Positions 46,441 to 61,223 of a stretch of 64,000 nucleotides of DNA are shown here, in pieces (the first letter of the stretch is position 1; each line of letters opens with the position of its first letter). A model generated the notes under the pieces. That model searched no databases, was not told the origin of the DNA, and saw only the letters and a list, made by a program, of their open reading frames with translations. Origin of the DNA: an uncultured Paracoccaceae bacterium (lineage in GTDB: Bacteria; Pseudomonadota; Alphaproteobacteria; Rhodobacterales; Rhodobacteraceae); NCBI GenBank assembly GCA_947489705.1, contig CANLEQ010000001.1:1-64000 (forward strand), written 5' to 3'. The translations under genes were made by a program, and so were the position numbers.

Positions 46441-46733
46441 GGCTTCACCTCGTCGGAAAAGGAAAACTCGCAGAGTTCCATGAACTCCAGATCGCCCGTC
46501 AGCCGGGTCCAGAGCCGCCCCAGCGTCGAGGCCCGCGTGATCGTGGCCATGCGCGCCTCGCGCACCTCCTCGCCCCAGCCCGCCATTATGGGCGCGCCGT
46601 GGACCAGGACGCTGTCGCCGGGGCCGATGACGCTCCCGTCGTCGAGCCTCACATGCGCGCTCAGCTCCTCGAACTTGTGGACGACCTCGACCGTGCAGGG
46701 CGCGGTTTCCGTGTGACGTGTCAGAAGTCCCAT
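46437..46733 (-). CDS. Small conserved protein of the photosynthesis cluster
   Basis: 98-residue soluble protein between puhC and acsF. It has a beta-rich start (CTVEVVHKFEELSAHVRLDDGSVIGPGDSVLVHG, about residues 13-46) and a short helical end. No cofactor motif or membrane segment is visible. A similar small ORF stands in this place in other Roseobacter photosynthesis clusters, so it is probably real and conserved, but I know no function. It overlaps acsF by 4 bp, so it may be needed in proportion to the cyclase. Confidence 0.75.
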   Translation of the reverse strand: MGLLTRHTETAPCTVEVVHKFEELSAHVRLDDGSVIGPGDSVLVHGAPIMAGWGEEVREARMATITRASTLGRLWTRLTGDLEFMELCEFSFSDEVKP

Positions 46734-46744
46734 GATGCAGCCTC

Positions 46745-47230
46745 TCAATTCTCGAAAAGTGCGTACCAGTATCGCGTATTGCCGGCCCCGAACGACGTCA
46801 GCTCGGTACTCCACCCCGTCGCGGGGTCCGACAGGACCAGCCGGCCGTTCGCCAAGCGTGACAGCGTGACGGGCGGATTGCCAGCGATGTCGTGCACGAC
46901 CCGCTTGCGCTGCAGCGCATCGTTGACGACCGCGATGAAGGCGCCGTTGTCGGTGTCGAGAAGGACGGTGCCGTCGGGCGCCACCGCGCTGACGGCGACG
47001 CCGTCGCCTTCGAGCACGAAGGTGCGCGCATCCACGACCTCGGCGACCGCCGGGCGACCCGACGGCGTACGGTCCGTGACCGACGCGTAGGTGGCAAGCC
47101 CGAGCGAGGCGAGCACCAGCGCCAGCATCGCGAACAACGCGCCCCTCGGGATCATGTCGCGGTCGCGCCGCTCCATCTCGCGGCGTTCGGCATCGTAGTA
47201 GAGGCCGCTTTCGATCCGGTTCGTCGCCAT
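46745..47230 (-). CDS. puhC: Photosynthetic complex assembly protein PuhC
   Basis: 161-residue assembly factor for reaction centre/LH1. The start at 47230 has a strong GGAAGGAGG before it. One membrane helix (GALFAMLALVLASLGLATYASV) near residue 29 leads to a periplasmic domain with RTFVLEGDGVAVSAVAPDGTVL. It follows puhB by 14 bp in the standard puhABC order. Confidence 0.92.
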   Translation of the reverse strand: MATNRIESGLYYDAERREMERRDRDMIPRGALFAMLALVLASLGLATYASVTDRTPSGRPAVAEVVDARTFVLEGDGVAVSAVAPDGTVLLDTDNGAFIAVVNDALQRKRVVHDIAGNPPVTLSRLANGRLVLSDPATGWSTELTSFGAGNTRYWYALFEN

Positions 47231-47244
47231 GACGGTCCTCCTTC

Positions 47245-47880
47245 CTATTCCGCGGCCAGGGCCATGGGTCGCGGACTGATTTCGGGCTGGCAGATGCTGG
47301 TCTCGACCGCCTCCGACAGGATCCGCGCGACGCGCTCGGCATCGGGGATGCACCGCATCGCGGGCTGCACCTGCTTCATGTGCCAGGGCCGGATATGCGG
47401 CCAGAGCACGAAATAGCTCAGCCTCGCCTCGCCCATCGTGGTGAACACGATCGTCCCCGTCCGCCCCGGCGAGGGCGCCATGTCGGCGCTGGCGATCCGC
47501 GCGAAGGGCAGGTTCAGCGTGATGGTCAGCGCGGCGCCGATCCGCATCGCCACCCGGCGGTTGGTGATGGTGTAGAGCGTCGCACGCGCCTGGATCATCG
47601 CGATCACCACGATGATGCCGCAGCTCACCGCCCCGAGAAGCAGGAACGGGATCGCCAGCGGCAGCGCCCCGGCCCATCCCATCGTGCCCGCCGAGGCCGC
47701 GACGCGCGCGCAGGCCAACAGCACGAAATATCCCGCGATCCAGGTAAGCCCCATCGACGCGCGGGCGAGCGCGAAGGTCGCGGGCCGCCCCTGCCAGAGG
47801 ATCTCCTCGCCCTGCGGCAGGGCCTCGGGCAGCCCCGGGACGGGTTCGAAGGCCAGATCGGGATCGTCGTCATGTGCCAT
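47245..47880 (-). CDS. puhB: Photosynthetic complex assembly protein PuhB
   Basis: 211-residue membrane protein required for normal reaction centre assembly. It has a cytoplasmic start with LPQGEEILWQGRPA, the mark of PH-like (bPH) membrane domains. Two to three hydrophobic segments follow, then ATLYTITNRRVAMRIGAALTITLNLPF. It sits between puhA and puhC. Confidence 0.93.
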   Translation of the reverse strand: MAHDDDPDLAFEPVPGLPEALPQGEEILWQGRPATFALARASMGLTWIAGYFVLLACARVAASAGTMGWAGALPLAIPFLLLGAVSCGIIVVIAMIQARATLYTITNRRVAMRIGAALTITLNLPFARIASADMAPSPGRTGTIVFTTMGEARLSYFVLWPHIRPWHMKQVQPAMRCIPDAERVARILSEAVETSICQPEISPRPMALAAE

Positions 47881-47917
47881 GGTCGGGTCTCCTCCGCCGG
47901 GGTCCGGCGCGTCCAGG

Positions 47918-48673
47918 TCAGTCGTAAAGCGAGCCGCCGCCGAAGAAGCTCGAGATCCGGTCCTCCTCGAGGCACGAGATCTGTCCGGGCGTGCGGATAT
48001 CGGGGATCTGCGCCATGCGCGGCGAGGTCAGCGTCTTGATGTCGACCCAGCGCGGCTTCACCCGGACGAGGAACATCGGCATCAGCTTCTTGCCGCCGCC
48101 GAATTCCGGCTCGAGCTCGAATTCGATATAGCGGATCAGCTGCTCCACCTCGTCGATCCAGAGATCCGTGACCGTGCCCACGACCTTGTCGTCCTTGCAC
48201 ACGACCGGCAGGCCCCGCGGATCGCGCCCGGCGCTGACGAAGAAGCCGTCGCGATGGCTCATCGGGCGGATCTTGGGCACGCCCTGGCCATTGAGCTCGG
48301 GATGGTCGCGGCGCGGAACCCAGGCCGCCGGCCCGACCCCGTCGAGCAGCGGATCGCCGGTCGGCTTGTGCGGAAAGCCCTCGCCGACCGCGGTGCGCGC
48401 CATGGCGAGGTTCTCGCGACGGTGGCTCGCCTCGTTCTCGCGCGAGGGCATGACCACCTCGCCCTGCCCGTGCGGCAGGTCGAAGACCTTGGGCGACGGC
48501 ACCGGGAACGGTCCCTGGTTGGGGGAATATTCACCGTCCTCCGTCTCCAGCGGATAGCCCTCGCGCATGTTCTCCGTCTGGAGGTAGTAGATCAGCAGCG
48601 CGAAGAAGCCCCAGAAGAGCCAGATCGCGAGGCTGGCAAGATCGAAATTTCCGAAAAACGTGACACCGACCAT
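47918..48673 (-). CDS. puhA: Photosynthetic reaction centre H subunit
   Basis: H subunit that caps the cytoplasmic side of the type II reaction centre and tunes proton entry to QB. The 251-residue protein has one membrane helix (LASLAIWLFWGFFALLIYYLQTENMREGYPLE starts near residue 12) followed by the typical TENMREGYP motif and a beta-rich PRC-barrel domain (VVGTVTDLWIDEVEQLIRYIEFEL near residue 165). It proves the organism builds a type II reaction centre, although pufL and pufM are not in the window. Confidence 0.97.
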   Translation of the reverse strand: MVGVTFFGNFDLASLAIWLFWGFFALLIYYLQTENMREGYPLETEDGEYSPNQGPFPVPSPKVFDLPHGQGEVVMPSRENEASHRRENLAMARTAVGEGFPHKPTGDPLLDGVGPAAWVPRRDHPELNGQGVPKIRPMSHRDGFFVSAGRDPRGLPVVCKDDKVVGTVTDLWIDEVEQLIRYIEFELEPEFGGGKKLMPMFLVRVKPRWVDIKTLTSPRMAQIPDIRTPGQISCLEEDRISSFFGGGSLYD

Positions 48674-48685
48674 GATGTGTTCCTC

Positions 48686-50113
48686 TCAGGTTGGGAAATC
48701 GGCCAGGCCGATCTTGCCGTCCGGGGATGCCGGTCGGACGGGGGTGACGAAGGACAGCCGCACCAGCGGCCCGAGCACGACGAGCGTGCCGAAGAGAAGC
48801 GCGATCTCGAGATGATAGACGGTCGTGTATCCGAGCGCCGGAGAGTTCAGCACCTCGCCCAGCGCGCCCGAAAGCGCCAGATGCGAGACCCCGTCGCGGA
48901 TCGCCCCGCCGAGCGCGATCGAGAGCCCCGCCGCACTGGCCTGCGCCGCGCCCCAGGCCCCGAGCGCCAGCCCGCGCCCCGCGATACCGCGCGCGGGCAG
49001 CGTCATCGCCGCGGTCAGCGTCGAGACGGCGAAAAGCCCGCCGCCGAGCCCGATCGCGAAGGCCCCGACGAAGAAGAGCGCGTGCGATCCCATCGGCGCC
49101 GCGAAGACCACCGCCGAGAATGCCGTGACGCCGATCAGGATGCCGCGCGCCGCCATGCGGAACGGGTCGAGCCCGCCCCCCAGCCACCGCGCCGCCAGCC
49201 CGAAGCCCAGCAGGGCCCCCGCCGCCCAGAGCGCCGAGAGCCACGTCGTCGCCGCCACGCCGAGCCCCATGATCTCGCCGCCATAGGGTTCCAGCAGCAC
49301 GTCCTGCATGTTGAAGGCGACCGTCCCGAGGAACACGACCGCCAGGAGCCGCCCGGCATCGCCGCCGCTCGCGAAATCGGCCCAGGCATCGCGGAATTTG
49401 GGCCGCGGGCTCGCGCGTTCCGCGGCGCTCATCGCGCGGGCCGGTTCCTGCTGCCAGAGCGCCACGACGTTCAAAAGCAGTGTCGCAAGCGCCGCGCCCT
49501 GCACCACCCGAATAAGCCTGAGCGGCGTGAAATCGCTGAGCAGCCAGCCCAGGATCAGCGCACTGACCCCCATGCCGACAAGGAACATGACGTAAAGCAG
49601 CGCCACAACCCGCGGGCGCGTCTCGTCGCAGGCCCGGTCGCTGGCGAGGGCCAGGCCCGCCGTCTGCGTCATGTGCAGACCGAGCCCGGTCATCAGGAAC
49701 GCGAGCGCCGCCAGCACCTCGCCCGCGAAGGGTACGTCGTGAACGGTATCCCCGCCCAGCACCAGCAGCGAGAAGGGCATCAGGGCTAGACCGCCCATCT
49801 GCCACAGCGACCCGAACCACAGATAGGGGATGCGTTTCCAGCCGATGGCGCTGCGATAGGTGTCGCTGCGGAACCCCAGGAGCGCCCTGAACGGCGCGAT
49901 CAGCACCGGCAGCGCGATCATCGCGGCGACCAGCGTGGCGGCCAGCGACAGCTCGACGATCATCACCCGGTTGAGCGTGCCCAGAAGCAGGACGCTCGCC
50001 ATACCCACGCTCACCTGAAAGAGCGACAGCCGCAGCAGCTGCCCCAGCGGCAGGCCCGCGCTCGCCGCGTCGGAGAACGGCAGGAACCGGAGGGAGAGGC
50101 GCGCGATGCTCAT
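48686..50113 (-). CDS. lhaA: LH1 assembly protein LhaA (PucC family)
   Basis: 475-residue membrane protein of the BCD/PucC major-facilitator family that aids assembly of LH1 and delivery of bacteriochlorophyll. The start is at 50113. About twelve membrane helices are visible, along with family stretches FRALLGFRSDTYRSAIGWKRIPYLWFGSLWQMGG (starts near residue 74) and MTGLGLHMTQTAGLALASD. It overlaps bchM by 4 bp and lies 12 bp before puhA. Confidence 0.93.
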   Translation of the reverse strand: MSIARLSLRFLPFSDAASAGLPLGQLLRLSLFQVSVGMASVLLLGTLNRVMIVELSLAATLVAAMIALPVLIAPFRALLGFRSDTYRSAIGWKRIPYLWFGSLWQMGGLALMPFSLLVLGGDTVHDVPFAGEVLAALAFLMTGLGLHMTQTAGLALASDRACDETRPRVVALLYVMFLVGMGVSALILGWLLSDFTPLRLIRVVQGAALATLLLNVVALWQQEPARAMSAAERASPRPKFRDAWADFASGGDAGRLLAVVFLGTVAFNMQDVLLEPYGGEIMGLGVAATTWLSALWAAGALLGFGLAARWLGGGLDPFRMAARGILIGVTAFSAVVFAAPMGSHALFFVGAFAIGLGGGLFAVSTLTAAMTLPARGIAGRGLALGAWGAAQASAAGLSIALGGAIRDGVSHLALSGALGEVLNSPALGYTTVYHLEIALLFGTLVVLGPLVRLSFVTPVRPASPDGKIGLADFPT

Positions 50114-50858
50114 GCGACGTATTCCAGGCAGGCGGAGATGTAGAAGCTCGAATGGACCCGTTCGACCTCCGTCAGGCGGCCGTGGGCACCCGCGTCCCGG
50201 GCGGCGCGGACCAGCCGCGCGGTGCGCTGCGGCACCATCACCGGCGCGCGGTCGGCCCGCGGAAAGAGCCGCCCGGCCCCCCACATTCCCATCAAAAGCG
50301 GCGTACGCGGCGGTACGGTCAGGACGATCTTGCCGCCGGTCCGCGCCCCGAGCCTGGCCAGCGCCTGACCGATGTGATCGGCGTCGTAATAGATGAGGCT
50401 GTCCATCGCCACGACGTGGTCGAACGCGCCGAGGCCGTCGTCGAGCATGTCGCCCGCGCGGAACGTCACCCGGTCGCGATGCTCCGCCGGCAACCGGCGA
50501 CGGGCGAGATCGATCAGGGCGGGCGAGATGTCGATGCCCACCACCTCGGCCCCGCACGCGGCGAGCGCGGCGCTCATCTGACCCGCGCCGCAGCCCGCGT
50601 CGAGCACCCGCGCACCGGTCAGGTCCTGCGGAAGGCACGAAAGCATCACGTCGCGCATCCGGTCGCGGCCCGCGCGCACCGTCTGGCGAATGCGGCTGAC
50701 CGGCGCGTCGCTGGTCAGCCGTTCCCAGACCTGCGTCGCCGTCCGGTCGAAATAGGTCTCGACCCGCGCGCGTGTGGCCTCGTAGCGATCGGGCGCGGAA
50801 TGTTTCGCGCGCGAAACATTTTCCGGTACCTTCATCGCGAGGGGAGCGGCGCCGCGCA

Positions 50859-50859
<1 letters not shown>
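50110..50859 (-). CDS. bchM: Mg-protoporphyrin IX methyltransferase
   Basis: SAM-dependent O-methyltransferase that makes Mg-protoporphyrin IX monomethyl ester, the substrate of AcsF. The 249-residue protein has the SAM motif ARVLDAGCGAGQMSAAL near residue 80 and VVGIDISPALIDLARRRLP. The start at 50859 overlaps the bchL stop (ATGA); a Met nine residues in is another option. Near its 5' end lies a perfect palindrome that also fits the PpsR pattern TGT-N12-ACA. Confidence 0.95.
50799..50820. repeat. 22-bp perfect palindrome in bchM, TGT-N12-ACA type
   Basis: AATGTTTCGCG followed by its exact reverse complement. The inner 18 bases (50801-50818) fit TGT-N12-ACA. The inner 16 bases also occur in mutM at 10034-10049. 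Could be a PpsR-type site inside the operon or an unrelated palindrome family. Confidence 0.5.
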
Positions 50860-55429
<4,570 letters not shown>

Positions 55430-55440
<11 letters not shown>

Positions 55441-56959
55441 AATGGGCCTTTGCCTCATAGAGCGTATCGACGCTGATCTCGCGGACGCCGCGTTCCGCGG
55501 CGAAGGTCTCGGTGTTGCGGCGGGCCTTGCCGCGCACGAAGAACGGGATCTTCTTCAGCTCCCGTTCGGCCTCGGCGAGCCAGGTCACGACGTCGGTGCC
55601 TGCCGGTGCCGTGGCCCGGGGGGCGGCTTCTTCGGGCTGCGCGACGGCCTTGCCGCCGTGATGCGACGGGCCGGCGGCGTCGTGGAACTCGAAATCCTCG
55701 CGGAACATGTGCAGCAGGTGCTCTTCGAGGCCCATGACGAGCGGGTGCACCCAGGTATCAAAAAGGACGTTCGCGCCCTCGAACCCCATCACGGGCGAAT
55801 AGCGCGCGGGGAAATCCTGCACGTGGACCGGCGCCGAGATGACCGCGCAGGGGATGCCCAGACGCTTGCCGATGTGACGCTCCATCTGGGTGCCGAGGAT
55901 CATCTCGGGGGCGAGCGCCTCGATCGCGCGTTCGACCTCCAGGTAATCGTCGGTGACGAGCGGCGTGAGCCCGTATTCCTTGGCCGCGGCGCGCAGCGGG
56001 CGGGCGAGTTCGCGGTTGTAGCAGCCCATGCCGCAGACCTCGAACCCCATCTCGTCGCGGGCGACGCGGGCGGCGGCGATGACATGCGTGGCGTCGCCGA
56101 AGAGGAACACCCGCTTGCCCGTCAGGTAGGTGCTGTCGACGCTGGAGGCGTACCACGGCAGGCGCAGCCCCGCCTCGGAGGGGCGCTGCGCCTCGGGCAC
56201 GAGGGCGCGGACCTCGTTCACGAAATCGCGGGTGGCGCCGACGCCCAAGGGAACGGTCCCGGTGAAGGGCTGGCCCAGATTCTTTTCGCACCAGCGGGCC
56301 GCCGCCTCGGCCGTTTCGGGGTAGAGCAGGACGTTGAAATGCGCGGCTCCGAGACGTGCGATGTCCGCGGGCGACGATCCCATCGGCGCGGTCACGTTCA
56401 CCTCGATCCCCATATCGGCGAGAAGCCCGGTGATCTCGGCCACGTCGTCGCGGTGGCGGAACCCCAGACCGGTGGGCCCGAGGATGTTGCAGGTCGGGCG
56501 GGCCGTCCGGTCCATCGGCGCCGCGAGCCTGCGCACGATCTGGTAGAACGTCTCGTCCGCCCCGAAATTCTCGCGCCGCTGATAGGAGGGCAGCTCCAGC
56601 GGAATGACCGGGATGCCGCCGAGATCCATCGTTTCGGCCATGCCGCCGGGATCGTCCTGGATCAGTTCGGCCGTGCAGGAGGCGCCGACGATGATCGCCT
56701 CCGGCCGGAACCGCGCGACCGCATCCTCGCAGGCGCGGCGGAAGAGATCGGCAGTATCGGCGCCGAGGTCACGGGCCTGGAACGTGGTGTAGGTCACGGG
56801 CGGGCGCCGGTCGCGCCGTTCGATCATGGTGAAGAGCAGGTCGGCATAGGTGTCGCCCTGCGGCGCGTGCAGCACGTAATGCAGGCCCGTCATGCCGGTG
56901 GCGACGCGCATGGCGCCGACATGCGGCGGGCCCTCGTATGTCCAGACGGCGAGCTTCAT
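55430..56959 (-). CDS. bchB: Light-independent protochlorophyllide reductase subunit B
   Basis: Catalytic partner of BchN in the dark-operative reductase. The start at 56959 gives [19 protein letters not shown] and 509 residues. The unusual cluster ligand Asp36 is present in APQGDTYAD. Cysteines in [11 protein letters not shown] and the C-terminal domain ([23 protein letters not shown]) match the family. It is followed by bchH with an 11-bp overlap. The leader holds an inverted copy of the dispersed repeat. Confidence 0.97.
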
Positions 56960-56974
56960 GGCCGGCCCCGCGCC

Positions 56975-56998
56975 GTGAGTATTTGGGGACAGATGAAG
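56975..56998 (-). repeat. Dispersed intergenic repeat, copy 3 (inverted)
   Basis: On the plus strand GAGTATTT, three variable bases, GACAGATGAAG. It lies in the 46-bp bchN-bchB gap, in the opposite orientation to copies 1 and 2. Confidence 0.55.
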
Positions 56999-57005
56999 CG
57001 GGGGC

Positions 57006-58819
<1,814 letters not shown>

Positions 58820-58899
58820 CATTCTCGCATCGGTGGCATGCGTGAGGCACAACGGCCCGCAGGCGCGCCGTTGCCGGATCACCTTGCACAGGCAGCGCC

Positions 58900-58917
58900 T
58901 GTCAATTGGTTTTGACA
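58900..58917. promoter_or_regulatory. PpsR/CrtJ-type operator, ppaA side
   Basis: TGTCAATTGGTTTTGACA, a perfect TGT-N12-ACA with extended dyad TGTCAA/TTGACA. It overlaps the -35 of the likely ppaA promoter, so repressor binding would block RNA polymerase. Confidence 0.85.
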
Positions 58918-58939
58918 AACAGGCCTTTGCCGCTAGACA
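58912..58939 (+). promoter_or_regulatory. Likely ppaA promoter
   Basis: A perfect TTGACA (58912-58917), 16 bases, then TAGACA (58934-58939). Transcription would start near 58946, leaving a leader of about 43 bases before the ppaA GTG. The -10 is imperfect. Confidence 0.55.
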
Positions 58940-58988
58940 TGTGGAAAGCGGTCGCATTCCGTGGCCGCCCCTTTCGGGGGTGAATGGC

Positions 58989-59756
58989 GTGCAGGATCCA
59001 TCACAGCACCCGTTGCAAGGCGGCAGCGATCGCGGCGTCAACGCGCTGGCGCGGCGGGCCCTTTCGGTTCTGGTCCAGCGGCGGAGCGGCGACCGTCACC
59101 TCTCGGAGGTCTTCGTGCACAAGTTGCGCCGGGCCGCGGGATTCGCCGACCCGCAGCCGCGTCGCCTTCTGGTCCGCGAGATGGAGGAGGCGGGCATCGG
59201 CCGCGACGAGATCTGCGATCTCTACATTCCCGAGGCCGCGCGGCGGATGGGCGACGATTGGTGCGACGACAAGATGAGCTTCGCCGACGTCTCGATCGGG
59301 ACCGCGCGGCTGCAATCCATGCTCCGCGACCTTGCGTCCGTCGCCCCCGAGGCGCATGACAGCGCCGGCAGCAGCCTGATCGTTCTGGTGCTCGCCAGCG
59401 AGGATCACACATTGGGTGCCATGGTCATGACGGGACAGCTGCGCCGCATCGGCGTCTCCGTGCGGCTGATGCTGGGCCGGCCCGTCGCCGAGGTCGCGGC
59501 CGCGGCGACGACCAACGATTACGACGGGATCCTGATCTCCGTGGCGCAGTCCGACGACCTCAGGCACGTGTCCGAAACTATCTCGGGCCTGCGCGGGACG
59601 ACGCGCGGGCGCACGCCGCTCATCGTCGGGGGCGGGTTGCTCGCCGACGGGGCCGAAGAGGCCAAGCGGCGGACGGGGGCGGATCACGCGACCAACGATC
59701 TGCGGCTGGCGCTGGAGCTTTGCGGTTGCGATCTCGGGCGGCCGGAGCCCGCATGA
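58989..59756 (+). CDS. ppaA: PpaA/AerR-family cobalamin-binding antirepressor
   Basis: Photoreceptor-like regulator that in Rhodobacter binds cobalamin and counters PpsR/CrtJ. I chose the GTG at 58989 because GGGGGTGA stands just before it (255 residues); an upstream frame runs through the PpsR site and is unlikely. The family block DDWCDDKMSFADVSIGTARLQ is clear. The B12-binding SCHIC domain has E138-D-H140-T-L-G143 (an ExHxxG version of DxHxxG) and a downstream VGGGLL loop. It lies 31 bp before ppsR on the same strand, so antirepressor and repressor share a promoter that PpsR itself probably controls. Confidence 0.9.
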   Translation: MQDPSQHPLQGGSDRGVNALARRALSVLVQRRSGDRHLSEVFVHKLRRAAGFADPQPRRLLVREMEEAGIGRDEICDLYIPEAARRMGDDWCDDKMSFADVSIGTARLQSMLRDLASVAPEAHDSAGSSLIVLVLASEDHTLGAMVMTGQLRRIGVSVRLMLGRPVAEVAAAATTNDYDGILISVAQSDDLRHVSETISGLRGTTRGRTPLIVGGGLLADGAEEAKRRTGADHATNDLRLALELCGCDLGRPEPA

Positions 59757-59787
59757 GGCGCGTCGTTGACATCGCGGAACCGCGCCG

Positions 59788-61206
59788 ATGAGCTCGCGCG
59801 GCGCCGGCCACTGGTCGTCGGGGGCGATTCCGCTCATCGGGCCCGACATCCTTGCCCCGATCCTGGCATCGGCCTCGGACATCACGATGGCGATCAGCGA
59901 CATGGGCCAGATCCTGTCGGTACTGGTCAATCCCGAGCAGGACGGGTTCGGCACGTTCCACGACTGGCAGGGACACGACATCCGCGAGGTCCTGACCTCG
60001 GAATCCGTCCGCAAGCTCGAGGCACGGCTGGAGGATTTCGCGCGCGGGGTCGAGAGCACCCGGTCGCTGGAGCTCAATCACCGCGCGTCGAGCGGCCTGG
60101 AATTCCCCATCCGCTACACCCTGCACCGGATCGGCCAGGACGGCACGATCCTGATGCTCGGGCGCGACCTGCGTCCGGTCGCGGAGATCCAGCAGCAGCT
60201 GGTCGAGGCGCAACTCGCGCTGGAGCGCGATTACGAGACCAACCGCGAGATCGGCACGCGGCTGCGCGTGCTGCTCGACATCACGCGCGACGCGGCCGTG
60301 TTCGTGTCGCTCGGGACCGGCCGTATCGTCGAGCTGAACGCCGGCGCGGCGCAGCTCATGGGCGGATCGGTCGACGGCCTCAAGGGGGTCGCGATCGAGG
60401 ACGAGCTTCGCGGGCCGGGCACGCTCGGGGCGATCGAGGCCGCGACGGCGGCCGGGCGGACGGAGGGCGGCGGCACAGCGGATCTCGTCGCGCGCCGGAC
60501 GGGCCTGGCGCTCAGGGCGCGGGTCGCGCTCTTCCGGGCGTCGGGTGCGCGTATGCTGGTCTGCCGGCTCGACCGGGCGGACGAGGTCGGGCGCGATCCC
60601 GGAACGCTGGGCGACACGCTGGCGCGGCTGCACGACAGCTGCGCCGACGGCATCGTCTTCACCGACCGGGCGGGACAGATCCTGTCGGTCAATGACGGGT
60701 TCCTGGATCTCGCCGATCTCGACAGCGCGGGCCTCGCCAAGGGGCGCAGCCTGGCGGATTTCCTGGCGCGGGGGACCGTGGATCTCAGGATCATGTCCGA
60801 CAACGCTGTGCGCAACGGCCAGATGAAGCTCTATTCCACCAGGATCGCGACGGCCGTGGGGGCGGAACGGGCGATCGAGGCTTCGGTCACCTATCTCGCC
60901 GACGGCCATCACCCCGCGATCGGGTACGTCCTGCGCGATGCCGGACGGCAGGATGCGGCGCGCGGCGCGGGCGCCGGCGGCATGGATGACGAGACGATGC
61001 AGTCGATCCGCGCGCTCGTCGGCACCGCCTCGCTCAAGGAGCTGGTGGGAGAGACCAGCGACGTGATCGAGAAGATGTGCATCGAGACGGCGGTGGAGCT
61101 CACCTCCAACAACCGTGTCGCGGCGGCCGAAATGCTGGGACTTTCGCGCCAGAGCCTCTATGTGAAGTTGCGGAAATACGGGCTTCTGGCCCGGAACGAC
61201 GACTGA
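59788..61206 (+). CDS. ppsR: Transcriptional repressor of photosynthesis genes PpsR/CrtJ
   Basis: Redox- and light-responsive repressor of bch, crt and puc-type genes. The 472-residue protein has an N-terminal PAS-like domain, a Q-rich linker (EIQQQLVEAQLALERDYETNREIG, around residues 135-158), two further PAS domains, and a C-terminal FIS-type helix-turn-helix (NNRVAAAEMLGLSRQSLYVKLRKYGLL from about residue 440). Cys259 and Cys431 stand where the redox cysteines of R. sphaeroides PpsR (251 and 424) would be. Two matching operators are in the adjacent bchF-ppaA gap. Confidence 0.95.
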   Translation: MSSRGAGHWSSGAIPLIGPDILAPILASASDITMAISDMGQILSVLVNPEQDGFGTFHDWQGHDIREVLTSESVRKLEARLEDFARGVESTRSLELNHRASSGLEFPIRYTLHRIGQDGTILMLGRDLRPVAEIQQQLVEAQLALERDYETNREIGTRLRVLLDITRDAAVFVSLGTGRIVELNAGAAQLMGGSVDGLKGVAIEDELRGPGTLGAIEAATAAGRTEGGGTADLVARRTGLALRARVALFRASGARMLVCRLDRADEVGRDPGTLGDTLARLHDSCADGIVFTDRAGQILSVNDGFLDLADLDSAGLAKGRSLADFLARGTVDLRIMSDNAVRNGQMKLYSTRIATAVGAERAIEASVTYLADGHHPAIGYVLRDAGRQDAARGAGAGGMDDETMQSIRALVGTASLKELVGETSDVIEKMCIETAVELTSNNRVAAAEMLGLSRQSLYVKLRKYGLLARNDD

Positions 61207-61223
61207 TCTCCGAGAGGATTCCC

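Noticed and set aside
50801-50818. parS-like centromere site in bchM
   Set aside because: The arms match the TGTTTC...GAAACA of parS, but the centre is six bases rather than four, and no parAB lies nearby. Kept only as an unexplained palindrome.
58833-58988. Longer ppaA starting at the ATG at 58833
   Set aside because: That start would place the PpsR operator and the likely promoter inside the coding sequence, and the added residues do not resemble the family.
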